A stretch of 38,066 bases of DNA, taken from the NCBI GenBank assembly GCA_002347965.1, contig DDYN01000018.1:1-38066 (forward strand). The letters run 5' to 3'. Below, in pieces: positions 14,852 to 22,501 of this stretch. Below the pieces are notes generated by a model. The model saw only the letters and a list, made by a program, of their open reading frames with translations. It was not told the origin of the DNA and made no database searches. Both the position numbers and the translations under genes were made by a program. Every line of letters starts with the position of its first letter. The stretch's first letter is position 1. The stretch is from UBA2233 sp002347965 [NCBI: Nitrospirae bacterium UBA2233]. Its GTDB lineage: Bacteria > UBA2233.

Positions 14852-16564
14852 ATGAACATTCTCAACCCGAAGAAGTACACAAGTCTTATGGCCGATGAGG
14901 GCTCGAGGACCGTTGTGGACAAGACCATCGCCTTTTTTGAAGGCATGGGCAAAAAGAGGCTGCTAGAGGATTTCGATAGCAAGGCGTGGTACCAAGGGTT
15001 TACCGATTTCCTCGCTAAGGAGCAGATTCTGGCCAAGCTTCTCACGCCCAAGGAGCACTCCGGAGGCGACCCGGACTGCCGCTGGGACACGGCCCGCAAC
15101 GGCGAGTATGCCGAAATCCTGGGCTTTTACGGGCTCGGGTACTGGTACTATTTTCAATGCACCCTTCTTGGGTTGGGGCCCGTATGGATGAGCAAGAACG
15201 AGAACGCCAAGAAGAAGGCGGCCCAGGTCCTTAAAGAAGGCTCTCCCTTTGCCTTCGGACTTTCCGAACGGGCGCACGGGGCCGACATCTACGCCACCGA
15301 GACCACCTTAACTCCGAAAGGTGACGGTACGTACCTCGCCAACGGCGAGAAGTACTACATCGGCAACGGCAACAAGGCCAAGATGGTCTCGGTTCACGGC
15401 AAGGTCAAGGACGGCACCGACGACTTCGTCTTTTTTGTCGCCAACTACCTCCACAAGGCTTACGAGCTCAAAGGGAACGTGATCTCTCACCAGGAATACG
15501 TCGCGGACTTCGCACTTCACGACTACCCCATCACGGAAGAAGATATTCTTTTAAGGGGCAGGGAGGCCTGGGATGCGATCCTCAACACCGTGAACATCGG
15601 AAAGTTCAACATCGGCCCAGGTTCTATCGGCCTGTGCGAACACTACTTCTACGATGCCATTGCCCATGCGGCCAATCGCGTCCTCTACGGCATCCACGTG
15701 ACCGACATGCCACACGCCAGAAGGAATTTTATGGACGCCTGGCTGCGTTTGATCGGCATGAAGCTCTACCAGCGCCGCGCTACCGATTATTTTAGGGCGG
15801 CCAATGCGGACGATCGCCGCTACATCCTCTACAACGCCACGAGCAAGATGAAGGTGACCGTCCAGGGCGAGCAGGTGATCGAGCTCCTATGGGAAGTGAT
15901 CGCCGCCAAGGGCTTTGAGAAGGATACGTTCTTCACGGTGGCAGAGACGGAGGTGAAAGGCCCGGCAAAGCTCGAGGGTACGGTGCACGTCAACGTCATG
16001 CTTATCCGGAAGTTTATGAAGAGCTATTTCTTTAACCCTACGGAATACCCACCCATCGCCCCAGACTTTGAAACCAAGGACGATTTGTTCCTGTTTAACC
16101 AGGGCGTTGCTCATGGCCTGGGTTCTATCCGGTTCCACGACTACAGGCCCGCCTTCGAGGCCAACAAACACCTTCCCAACGTGGCCGCCTTCATAAGCCA
16201 GGTCGAGACCTTCAAGGACATGCTAGAAAAGGCCGCCCCGGACGTCGGACAGGACTTTGACTCTTCATTTGCTTTACCTTTAGGCGAAATGTTCTCTATC
16301 GTGGTCTACGGCCAGCTCATCTTGGAGCAGGCCATGCTCTACAAGCTGGACCCGGATGTCCTCAACCAAATCTTTGATTTCATGGTGCGCGACTTTGCGC
16401 GTTTTGCCCTGCAGGTCTACGACAACCCTAGTGTAAGGGAAGACCAGATTGCCTTTCTCAAGGAGATCATACTTACTAAGCCCGTTCCGGACGACAATCA
16501 GTACGAACGCGTTTGGGATAAACATATCTTCCCGCTTGTGGGCGCCTACGAAATGAACCCCTAG
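14852..16564 (+). CDS. Acyl-CoA dehydrogenase (long, FadE-like subgroup)
   Basis: 570 residues, about 180 longer than the usual 380-residue enzymes, as in subgroups with an extra C-terminal helical domain. The flavin-site segment FGLSERAHGADI (135-146, the equivalent of the usual LTEPxAGSD) and NGEKYYIGNGNKA (164-176) place the middle beta domain. The C-terminal helical part carries IGKFNIGPGSIGLCEHYFYDA. It oxidises acyl-CoA to enoyl-CoA with FAD; the chain length is unknown and I could not place the catalytic glutamate confidently. ATG at 14852 has AAGGAGG six bases upstream. The next gene, 207 bp on, encodes an iron-sulfur protein that may take the electrons, replacing or supplementing ETF. 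The gene has a long leader. Confidence 0.85.
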   Translation: MNILNPKKYTSLMADEGSRTVVDKTIAFFEGMGKKRLLEDFDSKAWYQGFTDFLAKEQILAKLLTPKEHSGGDPDCRWDTARNGEYAEILGFYGLGYWYYFQCTLLGLGPVWMSKNENAKKKAAQVLKEGSPFAFGLSERAHGADIYATETTLTPKGDGTYLANGEKYYIGNGNKAKMVSVHGKVKDGTDDFVFFVANYLHKAYELKGNVISHQEYVADFALHDYPITEEDILLRGREAWDAILNTVNIGKFNIGPGSIGLCEHYFYDAIAHAANRVLYGIHVTDMPHARRNFMDAWLRLIGMKLYQRRATDYFRAANADDRRYILYNATSKMKVTVQGEQVIELLWEVIAAKGFEKDTFFTVAETEVKGPAKLEGTVHVNVMLIRKFMKSYFFNPTEYPPIAPDFETKDDLFLFNQGVAHGLGSIRFHDYRPAFEANKHLPNVAAFISQVETFKDMLEKAAPDVGQDFDSSFALPLGEMFSIVVYGQLILEQAMLYKLDPDVLNQIFDFMVRDFARFALQVYDNPSVREDQIAFLKEIILTKPVPDDNQYERVWDKHIFPLVGAYEMNP

Positions 16565-16771
16565 CGTTTATAGGGCGTATGTCTCCTCGTAGGCAGCCTG
16601 AACCATACAGGACTTGGGGCTTACTCGTCTAAAACAGGAGTGATGCTTGTGGCGTTTTGCCAAACCCAGGCTAAGCCAGTTCATTGGGATTAAGTCATTC
16701 AGATTCTACGTGCGATCCGCGCTCGAAAAGCCTAGCGGATGGGGATTGGTTGGCGCAAGAAGGAGCAATGC

Positions 16772-18091
16772 ATGGGACACTTGGCCGGGAAAGACATCTA
16801 TCGCAAGCTCGGCAAAAAAATCGACGGGATGCCTTCCCGGGCGCCCTGGAACAAAACGCTCTATGAAGTCCTAAAATCGCTCTATTCCGTTGAAGAGGCC
16901 GATGTAGTCGTCAAGATGCCCTTCAACCTCTCAAGCCTCGAGCGTATTGCGCGGATCACGCGGCGAAAGACGCCAGAGCTTCAGAAGGTCCTCGAAGGTT
17001 TGAGCGAAAAGGGGCTTGTTGTGGACCTATGGGTCCAAGGCCGTACCCTCTATATGCCCTCCCCCATGGTCGTGGGCATCTTCGAGTTTACGATGATGCG
17101 CACAGGCGGAGGCCTCAAAACCAAGGAGTGGGCCAAGCTCTTCCATGAGTACATGCATGGAGATAGCAATTTCTACGCGGCAAACTTTGGGCAAGGCCAA
17201 AAGATATCGATCGAAAGAGCCCTTCCGCACGAAGGCTCCGTGCATCCCGAAGACTTTACTGAGATCCTCGACCATGAAAAGGCACACGTGATCGTGGAGC
17301 AATCGAGCAGGTTCGCCATCGGGATCTGCTCCTGCCGGCACGAAAAGCTTCACGCGGACAAAAAAACCTGCGATATCCAGCTGGAGATGTGTGCATCTTT
17401 CGGGGCAGCGGCCGACTACCTCATTCGAAGGAGCCTGGCCAAGGAAGCCTCACGCACCCGGATGCACGAACTCATCGATTCGGCCAGGGGGCTTGGATTG
17501 GTCTTGAACGCCGATAATATCCAAAAAAACGTCAGTTTTATCTGTTCATGCTGTCCGTGTTGCTGCAACACCATCCTGGGCGTAAGAGAGCACGGCTATC
17601 CTGGCACCATCGTGACCTCGAGCTTTATCGCCCGGATCGCTTTCGATTCCTGCACGGGCTGCGGCAACTGTGCAAGGGACTGTCCCATCGAGGCCATCGC
17701 GATGGCGCCCGAAAAGAACCCAGACCCCAAGAGCAAGCGCAAGGCCCTTCCGGTGGTCGATTCTTCGATTTGCCTTGGATGTGGCGTGTGTACGCTCAGG
17801 TGTAAGCCTGGGTCTCTTCGGCTTCGAAAGAGGGAGCAGCGTGTCCTGCACCCCGAGACGAACTTTGAGCGAATTCTTCTTGCAAGCCTTGAGCGAGGGG
17901 CGCTTCAAAACCAACTCTTTGACAACCCTCAGAGCCTATCCCATGCCTTTTTAAGGGGGCTTATCGGGGGCTTCTTAAGGCTTCCGCCCGTAAAAAAGGC
18001 CCTGATGAGCGACCTGCTCCGCTCTTCCTTTCTAGCCTTCCTGAAAAAAGCCGCTGCATTGAACGGACAAGGCGCCTTTACGGAGATCTGA
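16772..18091 (+). CDS. Iron-sulfur protein: winged-helix-like N-domain, Cys clusters, two [4Fe-4S] ferredoxin motifs
   Basis: 439 residues. Residues about 28-100 look like a winged helix (LSSLERIARITRRKTPELQKVLEGL, then KGLVVDLWVQGRTLYMPSP). A cysteine set follows at 186, 188, 200 and 207 (CSC, KTC, EMC), and a dense CSCCPCCC at 258-265. Two classical ferredoxin motifs come next: CxxCxxCxxxCP (294, 297, 300, 304) and CxxCxxCxxxC (334, 337, 340, 344). The last 85 residues are hydrophobic-basic helices. It is probably an electron carrier working with the upstream acyl-CoA dehydrogenase; redox-sensing regulation is an alternative because of the N-domain. ATG at 16772 is chosen over one at 16739 because AGGAG lies six bases before it. 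No signal peptide. The fold of the middle region is unknown to me. Confidence 0.82.
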   Translation: MGHLAGKDIYRKLGKKIDGMPSRAPWNKTLYEVLKSLYSVEEADVVVKMPFNLSSLERIARITRRKTPELQKVLEGLSEKGLVVDLWVQGRTLYMPSPMVVGIFEFTMMRTGGGLKTKEWAKLFHEYMHGDSNFYAANFGQGQKISIERALPHEGSVHPEDFTEILDHEKAHVIVEQSSRFAIGICSCRHEKLHADKKTCDIQLEMCASFGAAADYLIRRSLAKEASRTRMHELIDSARGLGLVLNADNIQKNVSFICSCCPCCCNTILGVREHGYPGTIVTSSFIARIAFDSCTGCGNCARDCPIEAIAMAPEKNPDPKSKRKALPVVDSSICLGCGVCTLRCKPGSLRLRKREQRVLHPETNFERILLASLERGALQNQLFDNPQSLSHAFLRGLIGGFLRLPPVKKALMSDLLRSSFLAFLKKAAALNGQGAFTEI

Positions 18092-18172
18092 GAATTTCTT
18101 CGCGAGCAAACTCTTCGCGCTTGCAATTCACAGAACCTCCGCTTCTTGCTAGGCGTTCTTGGCCCATCCTTA

Positions 18173-18592
18173 ATGGGGTGGCAGTATAAGGTTCAGACAA
18201 ATCCTTACAGCGTCGAAATAGCGGTAAAGCCATAAAACCCAACCGAGCAAGACTCCATCCAAATCGTCGTCTCCGGTGAATGGGGAAACCTGGGTTATGC
18301 CCTTACCCACGCTTGCCGCGTAGACCAAAAAATTATCTTTATCAACGCCACGATTACCCAGAAGGCTGGGATTTGGGCGCAGGTTGTATCCAGGTGGGAG
18401 TTCGCCGAAGATATCGGAAAGCTGCCTGCCGGGTTTTACGTTGTCGAAGCCAACATCAACGGGGCTGTCTCTAAGGCAGAATTTAAAGTCCTCACCAATC
18501 AGCCCCTCAGCCAGCTCCAAAGCCTCCCCCGGCCAGAAGCACTCTGGTCGGGGGCGCTGAACACCGTAACGATCTCCAGGACATCCCTTTGA
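18173..18592 (+). pseudogene. Interrupted Ig-like/beta-sandwich protein ORF
   Basis: From ATG 18173 the frame reads 20 codons to MGW...VEIAVKP, meets TAA at 18233, then stays open to TGA at 18590. The part after the stop (DSIQIVVSGEWG, NATITQKAGIWAQVVSRW, IGKLPAGFYVVEANING, KAEFKV) follows the pattern I know from small secreted beta-sandwich domains, where the middle usually reads C-Q and ends LPxGxYxVxVxVNG. Both expected cysteines are replaced. After FKVLTN (about 18500) the frame runs into a hairpin and the recombinase relic. No signal peptide remains. Most likely a dead gene fragment truncated at its 3' end; a sequencing error at 18233 is the alternative. Confidence 0.45.
18526..18554. 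repeat. Long hairpin at the edge of the recombinase relic
   Basis: Twelve-bp arms (18526-18537 and 18543-18554, CCCCCGGCCAGA / TCTGGTCGGGGG, one G-T pair) around AGCAC. It begins exactly where similarity to the recombinase C-terminus stops, so it may be an element end, a deletion junction or a terminator without a T-run. Confidence 0.55.
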
Positions 18593-18778
18593 TCGTGGCT
18601 CGACACGCGAGCGTAGGCGACCGAGCGCCGATTCGCCTCGTCTTGGACGCGGAACACCTCCGGGCGCAGCTTCGTTAGGTTGTGGCGACGATGGCCGCCC
18701 GCCGTGTGCTCCGCACTCAGCCTGCCTGCTACCTCCCAGCGCCTGCGCGGCATCGCCTATGCCTACCAATCTTTCCAT
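18553..18778 (-). pseudogene. Relic of IS607-family serine recombinase (TnpA), internally deleted and frameshifted
   Basis: Reading from ATG 18778 on the minus strand, MERLVGIGDAAQA is the N-terminus of an IS607-type recombinase. The frame then shifts, with loss of some residues of the helix-turn-helix, and continues in another frame as RRWEVAGRLSAEHTAGGHRR, then RRSVAYARVSSHDQR, which includes the catalytic serine region. Immediately after comes DVLEIVTVFSA, which in intact proteins lies near the C-terminus. More than half of the protein is therefore missing between about 18583 and 18586, and tnpB is absent. The copy cannot be active. It probably marks an old insertion that damaged the beta-sandwich gene on the other strand. 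Confidence 0.7.
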
Positions 18779-18854
18779 TTAGGCCTGCCCTGTATTGCTA
18801 TCGATGGAGGTAGCCGTTTTCATGCCGAAAGGGCTCTGCTTTGTGGTGAATCCT

Positions 18855-18863
18855 TGCTATAAT
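18855..18863 (+). promoter_or_regulatory. Extended -10 promoter of the GlsB-type gene
   Basis: TTGCTATAAT contains a perfect TATAAT (18858-18863) with the extended TGn element; no good -35 is seen. It would give a leader of about 125 nt containing GC-rich hairpin-forming segments. Confidence 0.5.
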
Positions 18864-18995
18864 GTGGGCTCAGAGGGCCAAAGGCTTGAGGTTTTTTGGC
18901 ACGGTGCCGTGATGTTATTTGACCGTCGACGCCCTTTGGGCTTTAAAGTGCGTTTTTTGACTTGATGCCTATAACCAACGCATGGAGGGAAAGCC

Positions 18996-19250
18996 ATGGA
19001 ACCTCGGGGACTGCTTTCGTACCTCATCATCGGGCTCATTGCCGGCTGGCTGGCTGGAAAAATTGCAGAGGGCCGTGGTTTTGGGCTTCTAGGAAACATC
19101 GTTGTGGGCATTGTGGGCGCCATGATCGGCGGGTTTCTGTTTGGCATCTTGGGTCTTTCCGCCTACGGCGTCATCGGGTCCATCGTCATGGCGACGGTCG
19201 GGGCCATCGTCCTTTTGTATGTCGTCGGGTTGGTCGTCAAGAGGGGGTAG
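18996..19250 (+). CDS. GlsB/YeaQ/YmgE-type small membrane protein
   Basis: 84 residues with three hydrophobic helices and glycine-rich loops: LLSYLIIGLIAGWLAGKI (6-23), LLGNIVVGIVGAMIGGFLFGILGL (31-54) and YGVIGSIVMATVGAIVLLYVVGLVV (57-81). This is the transglycosylase-associated or GlsB/YeaQ/YmgE family of stress-induced inner-membrane proteins; the biochemical role is not established. ATG at 18996 has GGAGGG 7-12 bases upstream. An extended -10 promoter lies about 130 bp before it. The following SDR gene starts 74 bp downstream on the same strand and may be co-transcribed. Confidence 0.88.
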   Translation: MEPRGLLSYLIIGLIAGWLAGKIAEGRGFGLLGNIVVGIVGAMIGGFLFGILGLSAYGVIGSIVMATVGAIVLLYVVGLVVKRG

Positions 19251-19324
19251 TTGGAGCATGGGAAACTCATGAACGGTAAAGACCTTAAGCGTTAGAATCA
19301 ATGAGCATAAGGAGCACCCAAACG

Positions 19325-20092
19325 ATGCGATTTTCAAGAAGCCGAGCATTGATTATCGGCGGAAGCTCGGGGATAGGCCTCGAGACGGCAAGGAGGCTGA
19401 TCGAGGCCAAAGTGTCCGTCACAATCGTGGGTCGAAACCCAAAAAAGCTCGATGATGCCAAAAAAATCCTAGGCGATGACCCACAAACCCAAACGTTCTT
19501 GTGCGACCTTGCTCAACCCGATCATCTGGGTCGGCTTATAGAGCATGTACGGGACCATCTGCGCGATGTGGGATACCTTGTGAACGCGGCGGGGACATTC
19601 TTGCCAAAGGCCTTTTTAGAGCATACGCCGGAGGACTACGACGCCTACATGGACTTAAACCGGGCGATCTTCTTCATTACCCAGCAGGCGGCTAAGAATA
19701 TGGAGTCGCATGGCGGAGGGGCTATCGTGAACGTGGGATCGATGTGGGCCCATCAAGCAATCCAAGCCACCCCATCCTCGGCCTATTCGATGGCCAAGGC
19801 TGGCCTCCATGCTTTAACCAGGAACCTGGCGATCGAACTGGCCCCAAAAAAGATCCGGGTCAACGCCGTCGCCCCTGCCGTCGTGGAAACGCCCATTTAC
19901 GCGGGTTTTATCCAGCCCGAAAAGATTCATGAGAGTCTTCAGGCCTTTAACGCCATGCACCCGTTAGGAAGAGTTGGGCAGCCTCAAGATGTCTCCATCG
20001 TGATCGCTTTCCTCCTTTCCGACGAGGCGGATTGGGTTACGGGTGCCGTGTGGGACGTAGACGGCGGGGTCATGGCCGGTAGAACGATCTAA
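19325..20092 (+). CDS. Short-chain dehydrogenase/reductase
   Basis: 255 residues, classical SDR length. The nucleotide-binding motif is GGSSGIG (12-18) and the structural motif NAAG (87-90). The catalytic residues are Ser139 in NVGSM, Tyr154 and Lys158 in YSMAK. The C-terminal [14 protein letters not shown] is also typical. The residue after beta-2 is arginine in VGRNPKK, which favours NADP(H). The substrate cannot be inferred. Start ATG at 19325 is preferred over an in-frame ATG at 19301 because AAGGAG (19309-19314) precedes it. It follows the GlsB-type gene and converges on doxX with a 51-bp gap. Confidence 0.88.
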   Translation: MRFSRSRALIIGGSSGIGLETARRLIEAKVSVTIVGRNPKKLDDAKKILGDDPQTQTFLCDLAQPDHLGRLIEHVRDHLRDVGYLVNAAGTFLPKAFLEHTPEDYDAYMDLNRAIFFITQQAAKNMESHGGGAIVNVGSMWAHQAIQATPSSAYSMAKAGLHALTRNLAIELAPKKIRVNAVAPAVVETPIYAGFIQPEKIHESLQAFNAMHPLGRVGQPQDVSIVIAFLLSDEADWVTGAVWDVDGGVMAGRTI

Positions 20093-20143
20093 AGCCTTCA
20101 ATACCGTCTTAGATGGAAGGAAGCCCCTACGACGAGCTTTTTG

Positions 20144-20599
20144 TCACAGGTCCTTGCCCGCTGTCATTTTTTGGGCCCAGCGATCTAAAGACCAGGGGCC
20201 GGAGCCCGCGAGCAAAAGAAAGAGCGAGCCCAAAAGCATGGAATAGTCTGTCCTGGCCTCGTGGGCCATCTTGAAGAAGCCATCGTTGATCAAAATGGGG
20301 ACTTTTGTGGTCGCGATCGCAACCAGCATGTCGACGACGAGGGCAAGCGCCGCGAGGCGCGTGAGAAGACCGGCCAGCATGAGGATGCCGCCGCCGACCT
20401 CAACCAGCCCCACGAAGGGAGCCGTAATTTCCGGGTAGGGGATGCCTATCTTGAGGAACCGGCCAACGCCCAGGGCATCCGGGTAGACGAACTTTTGAAT
20501 TCCCTCCGAGAGAAACACCCCGCCGACCATCAGCCGGATGAGTAGGGCTGCGGCCGGTGCGTTCGTTCCAAAGAGTACCTCGAGACACTTCGTGAACAT
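20144..20599 (-). CDS. DoxX-family membrane protein
   Basis: 151 residues with four hydrophobic helices: about 14-32, 61-78 (APFVGLVEVGGGILMLAG), 82-97 and 118-136. The pattern RLMVGGVFLSEGIQKFVYP near the N-terminus and the length are typical of DoxX proteins, found with quinone-linked redox or detoxification systems in many bacteria. The role here is unknown. Its ribosome site AGGAGGA is formed by the last codons of metX and the ATG comes 2 bp after the metX stop, so translation is coupled. It is the last gene of metW-metX-doxX. Confidence 0.85.
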   Translation of the reverse strand: MFTKCLEVLFGTNAPAAALLIRLMVGGVFLSEGIQKFVYPDALGVGRFLKIGIPYPEITAPFVGLVEVGGGILMLAGLLTRLAALALVVDMLVAIATTKVPILINDGFFKMAHEARTDYSMLLGSLFLLLAGSGPWSLDRWAQKMTAGKDL

Positions 20600-20601
20600 G
20601 A

Positions 20602-21747
20602 TTAGTCCTCCTCTTGGACGTAACGAAGGAAGTCTCGGATGATGGGGGAAAGTTGCGATTTTTCTAGCAAAAAGGCGTCGTGGCCGTAGTCGGAGCTTAC
20701 CTCGATAAACGAGATGTCAGCGCCGCGCCTTTTAAAGGCCTTGACGAGCGCCTTGGAGTCCTCGGGCGGAAAGAGCCAGTCCGAGCTGAACGCCGGAATC
20801 AGGACTTTTGGCCCCTTGCTCCAGTCGTGTTGTGGAGCCTCCTCCCATTCCTTGAAGAAATCGAAGATGTCCATCGCCTTCGTGATGTAGAGGTAGGAGT
20901 TGGCGTCAAACCTCTCGACGAACGTCGTGCCCTGGTGATGAAGGTAGTCCTCGACGCTGAAGCTCGGCTCAAACCAGGATTTACCCATCTGGATGGAGGG
21001 CTGCCTGCCGAACTTCTCGAGCATCGATGCCTTGGAAAGGTAGGTAATGTGGCCGATCATCCTGGCGGTGGCAAGCCCCCTGGCCGGAGGCTTGTGGCTG
21101 TAGTAATCCCCGCCCCGCCAGTTGGGGTCTGCCATGATGGCAAACCGCCCAACCTCGTCGAAGGCGATGTTTTGCGGGGAGAGCCTGCCCGTCGTGGCGC
21201 AAGGCACTATGCTTTGAACGAAATCATGAAAGTATATCCCCCAAAGGAGCGCCTGCATCCCTCCCATCGAGCCGCCGATCACGCTTAGGACCCGCTCGAC
21301 GCCTAAATGCTCCAGCAGCAGGCGTTGGGCGAAAACCATGTCTTTGACCGTGATCATGGGAAAAAGGATGCCGTAGGGCTTGCCAGTGTCGGGGTTGAGC
21401 GAGGAAGGGCCGGTCGAACCAGAGCAGCCCCCAAGAATGTTCGAGCATACGACGAAGTAGCGATCGGTATCGATCGCCTTCTTGGGGCCGACAACGAAAT
21501 CCCACCAGCCAGGCCTTTTGTCGTGAGCCGTGTGATAGCCGGCCACGTGTGCGTCGCCAGACAGCGCGTGTACGATGAGGATGACGTTGTCCCTCGCTGC
21601 CGAGAGCTTGCCGTAGGTCTCGTAGGCGATCGTGACGTTCTTGATCTCTCCCCCTAAGGCAAGCCGAAACGGTAGCCTCTCTTGTTCGATTTCATAGGAT
21701 AAAGTCCTGACGACCCCGACGGAGTCGGGTTTTGTTGCCACGTCCAT
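20602..21747 (-). CDS. metX: Homoserine O-acetyltransferase
   Basis: 381 residues, an alpha/beta-hydrolase acyltransferase that activates homoserine with acetyl-CoA (or another acyl-CoA) for methionine synthesis. The nucleophile is Ser160 in GGSMGG. The triad is completed by Asp323 (SSDWLFPP) and His356 (DYGHDAFL). HALSGDAHVAG (60-70) and GSTGPSSLNP (110-119) are MetX signatures. Acetyl versus succinyl specificity is not settled by sequence alone. It starts 3 bp after metW and is followed 2 bp later by doxX. The product would be used by the metB-like enzyme at 4.9-6.0 kb. Confidence 0.93.
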   Translation of the reverse strand: MDVATKPDSVGVVRTLSYEIEQERLPFRLALGGEIKNVTIAYETYGKLSAARDNVILIVHALSGDAHVAGYHTAHDKRPGWWDFVVGPKKAIDTDRYFVVCSNILGGCSGSTGPSSLNPDTGKPYGILFPMITVKDMVFAQRLLLEHLGVERVLSVIGGSMGGMQALLWGIYFHDFVQSIVPCATTGRLSPQNIAFDEVGRFAIMADPNWRGGDYYSHKPPARGLATARMIGHITYLSKASMLEKFGRQPSIQMGKSWFEPSFSVEDYLHHQGTTFVERFDANSYLYITKAMDIFDFFKEWEEAPQHDWSKGPKVLIPAFSSDWLFPPEDSKALVKAFKRRGADISFIEVSSDYGHDAFLLEKSQLSPIIRDFLRYVQEED

Positions 21748-21750
21748 CGG

Positions 21751-22395
21751 TTACCTTTTCTTGGCGATGGCAAAAAGGCCTTCTTGGCCGAGCATGTTGG
21801 CAAAAAACCCCGGGAGCCGGACTTCACGGTTTTGGACGAAGGTGCGCTTTTCGAGCACCCGGATGTCGGAGCGCTCAAGAAATCTTTCGAACTGCTTGAA
21901 TGTAACCGGATGGATGACGGAGGCGTTCCACCAGTCTTTGCCGTAGTCCATGCTGAAGCGCAGCTTCCCTTTGAGCAGGAACTCAAGCCGGATCGGTAAG
22001 TATCCCGCGTTTGCGAACGTAATGATGGCCACCTTGCCTACCCGGACCATCTCATGCAATACGACCTCGGGCCGCTTGAGCAAGGGCAGCGTATCGAGCA
22101 ACAAAACGACGTCGAAGCTCAAATCGGGGTAATCCTGAAGCCCTTCGTCGATGTCGCTCTGGTATACGCTAAGGCCGCGCTCGAAGCACTTCCTTGCCCC
22201 TTCCTCGGAGATCTCGATCCCGTGCGCCTTGGCCTGCCGGTATTTCTTGAGGAACCCCAAGAACCACCCATCGCCGCAGCCTAAATCCAGCACCTGCGCC
22301 CTTTGGGGAATCATTTCCACGATGCGCTTGTAGGATGAGGGTAGCTTGCCGTTCAGGAGGGCCTTAGACCGGGCTAAGGCCCCAAGGTACCGCAT
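21751..22395 (-). CDS. metW: Methionine biosynthesis protein MetW (methyltransferase fold)
   Basis: 214 residues. The SAM-binding motif VLDLGCGDGWFL lies at about 35-46 and HGIEISEEG at about 58-66. The DIDEGLQDYPDLSFDVVLLLDTL and HEMVRVGKVAIITFANAGYLPIRL blocks match MetW. MetW acts with MetX; in several bacteria it forms a complex that supports the acyltransferase. Here metW comes first and metX second, the reverse of the order I usually know. ATG at 22395 has AAGGAG 8-13 bases upstream. Its promoter shares a short region with that of the divergent serine hydrolase. Confidence 0.9.
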   Translation of the reverse strand: MRYLGALARSKALLNGKLPSSYKRIVEMIPQRAQVLDLGCGDGWFLGFLKKYRQAKAHGIEISEEGARKCFERGLSVYQSDIDEGLQDYPDLSFDVVLLLDTLPLLKRPEVVLHEMVRVGKVAIITFANAGYLPIRLEFLLKGKLRFSMDYGKDWWNASVIHPVTFKQFERFLERSDIRVLEKRTFVQNREVRLPGFFANMLGQEGLFAIAKKR

Positions 22396-22418
22396 AGGCT
22401 TGCTCCTTGCCTTGTCTT

Positions 22419-22479
22419 GAGCGTTTGGGTTGACGCTCCTTAATCGTTCATTATACTAAAAGCCCTGATATTCCTCCAA
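22419..22479. promoter_or_regulatory. Overlapping divergent promoters for metW and serine hydrolase, with inverted repeat
   Basis: Toward metW: TTGGAG (22479-22474), 18 bp, TATAAT (22455-22450). Toward the hydrolase: TTGACG (22430-22435), 16 bp, TATACT (22452-22457). The two -10 boxes overlap. A perfect inverted repeat GAGCGT-N8-ACGCTC (22419-22438) covers the hydrolase -35 and lies in the metW leader, where it could be an operator or an RNA hairpin. Confidence 0.5.
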
Positions 22480-22501
22480 CGCAACCCTTGGTTCTATTTG
22501 G

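Noticed and set aside
18170-18778. 202-codon minus-strand open frame as an intact gene
   Set aside because: Only its first 13 or so residues resemble a recombinase. The rest is out of frame relative to the recombinase relic and antisense to the beta-sandwich frame.
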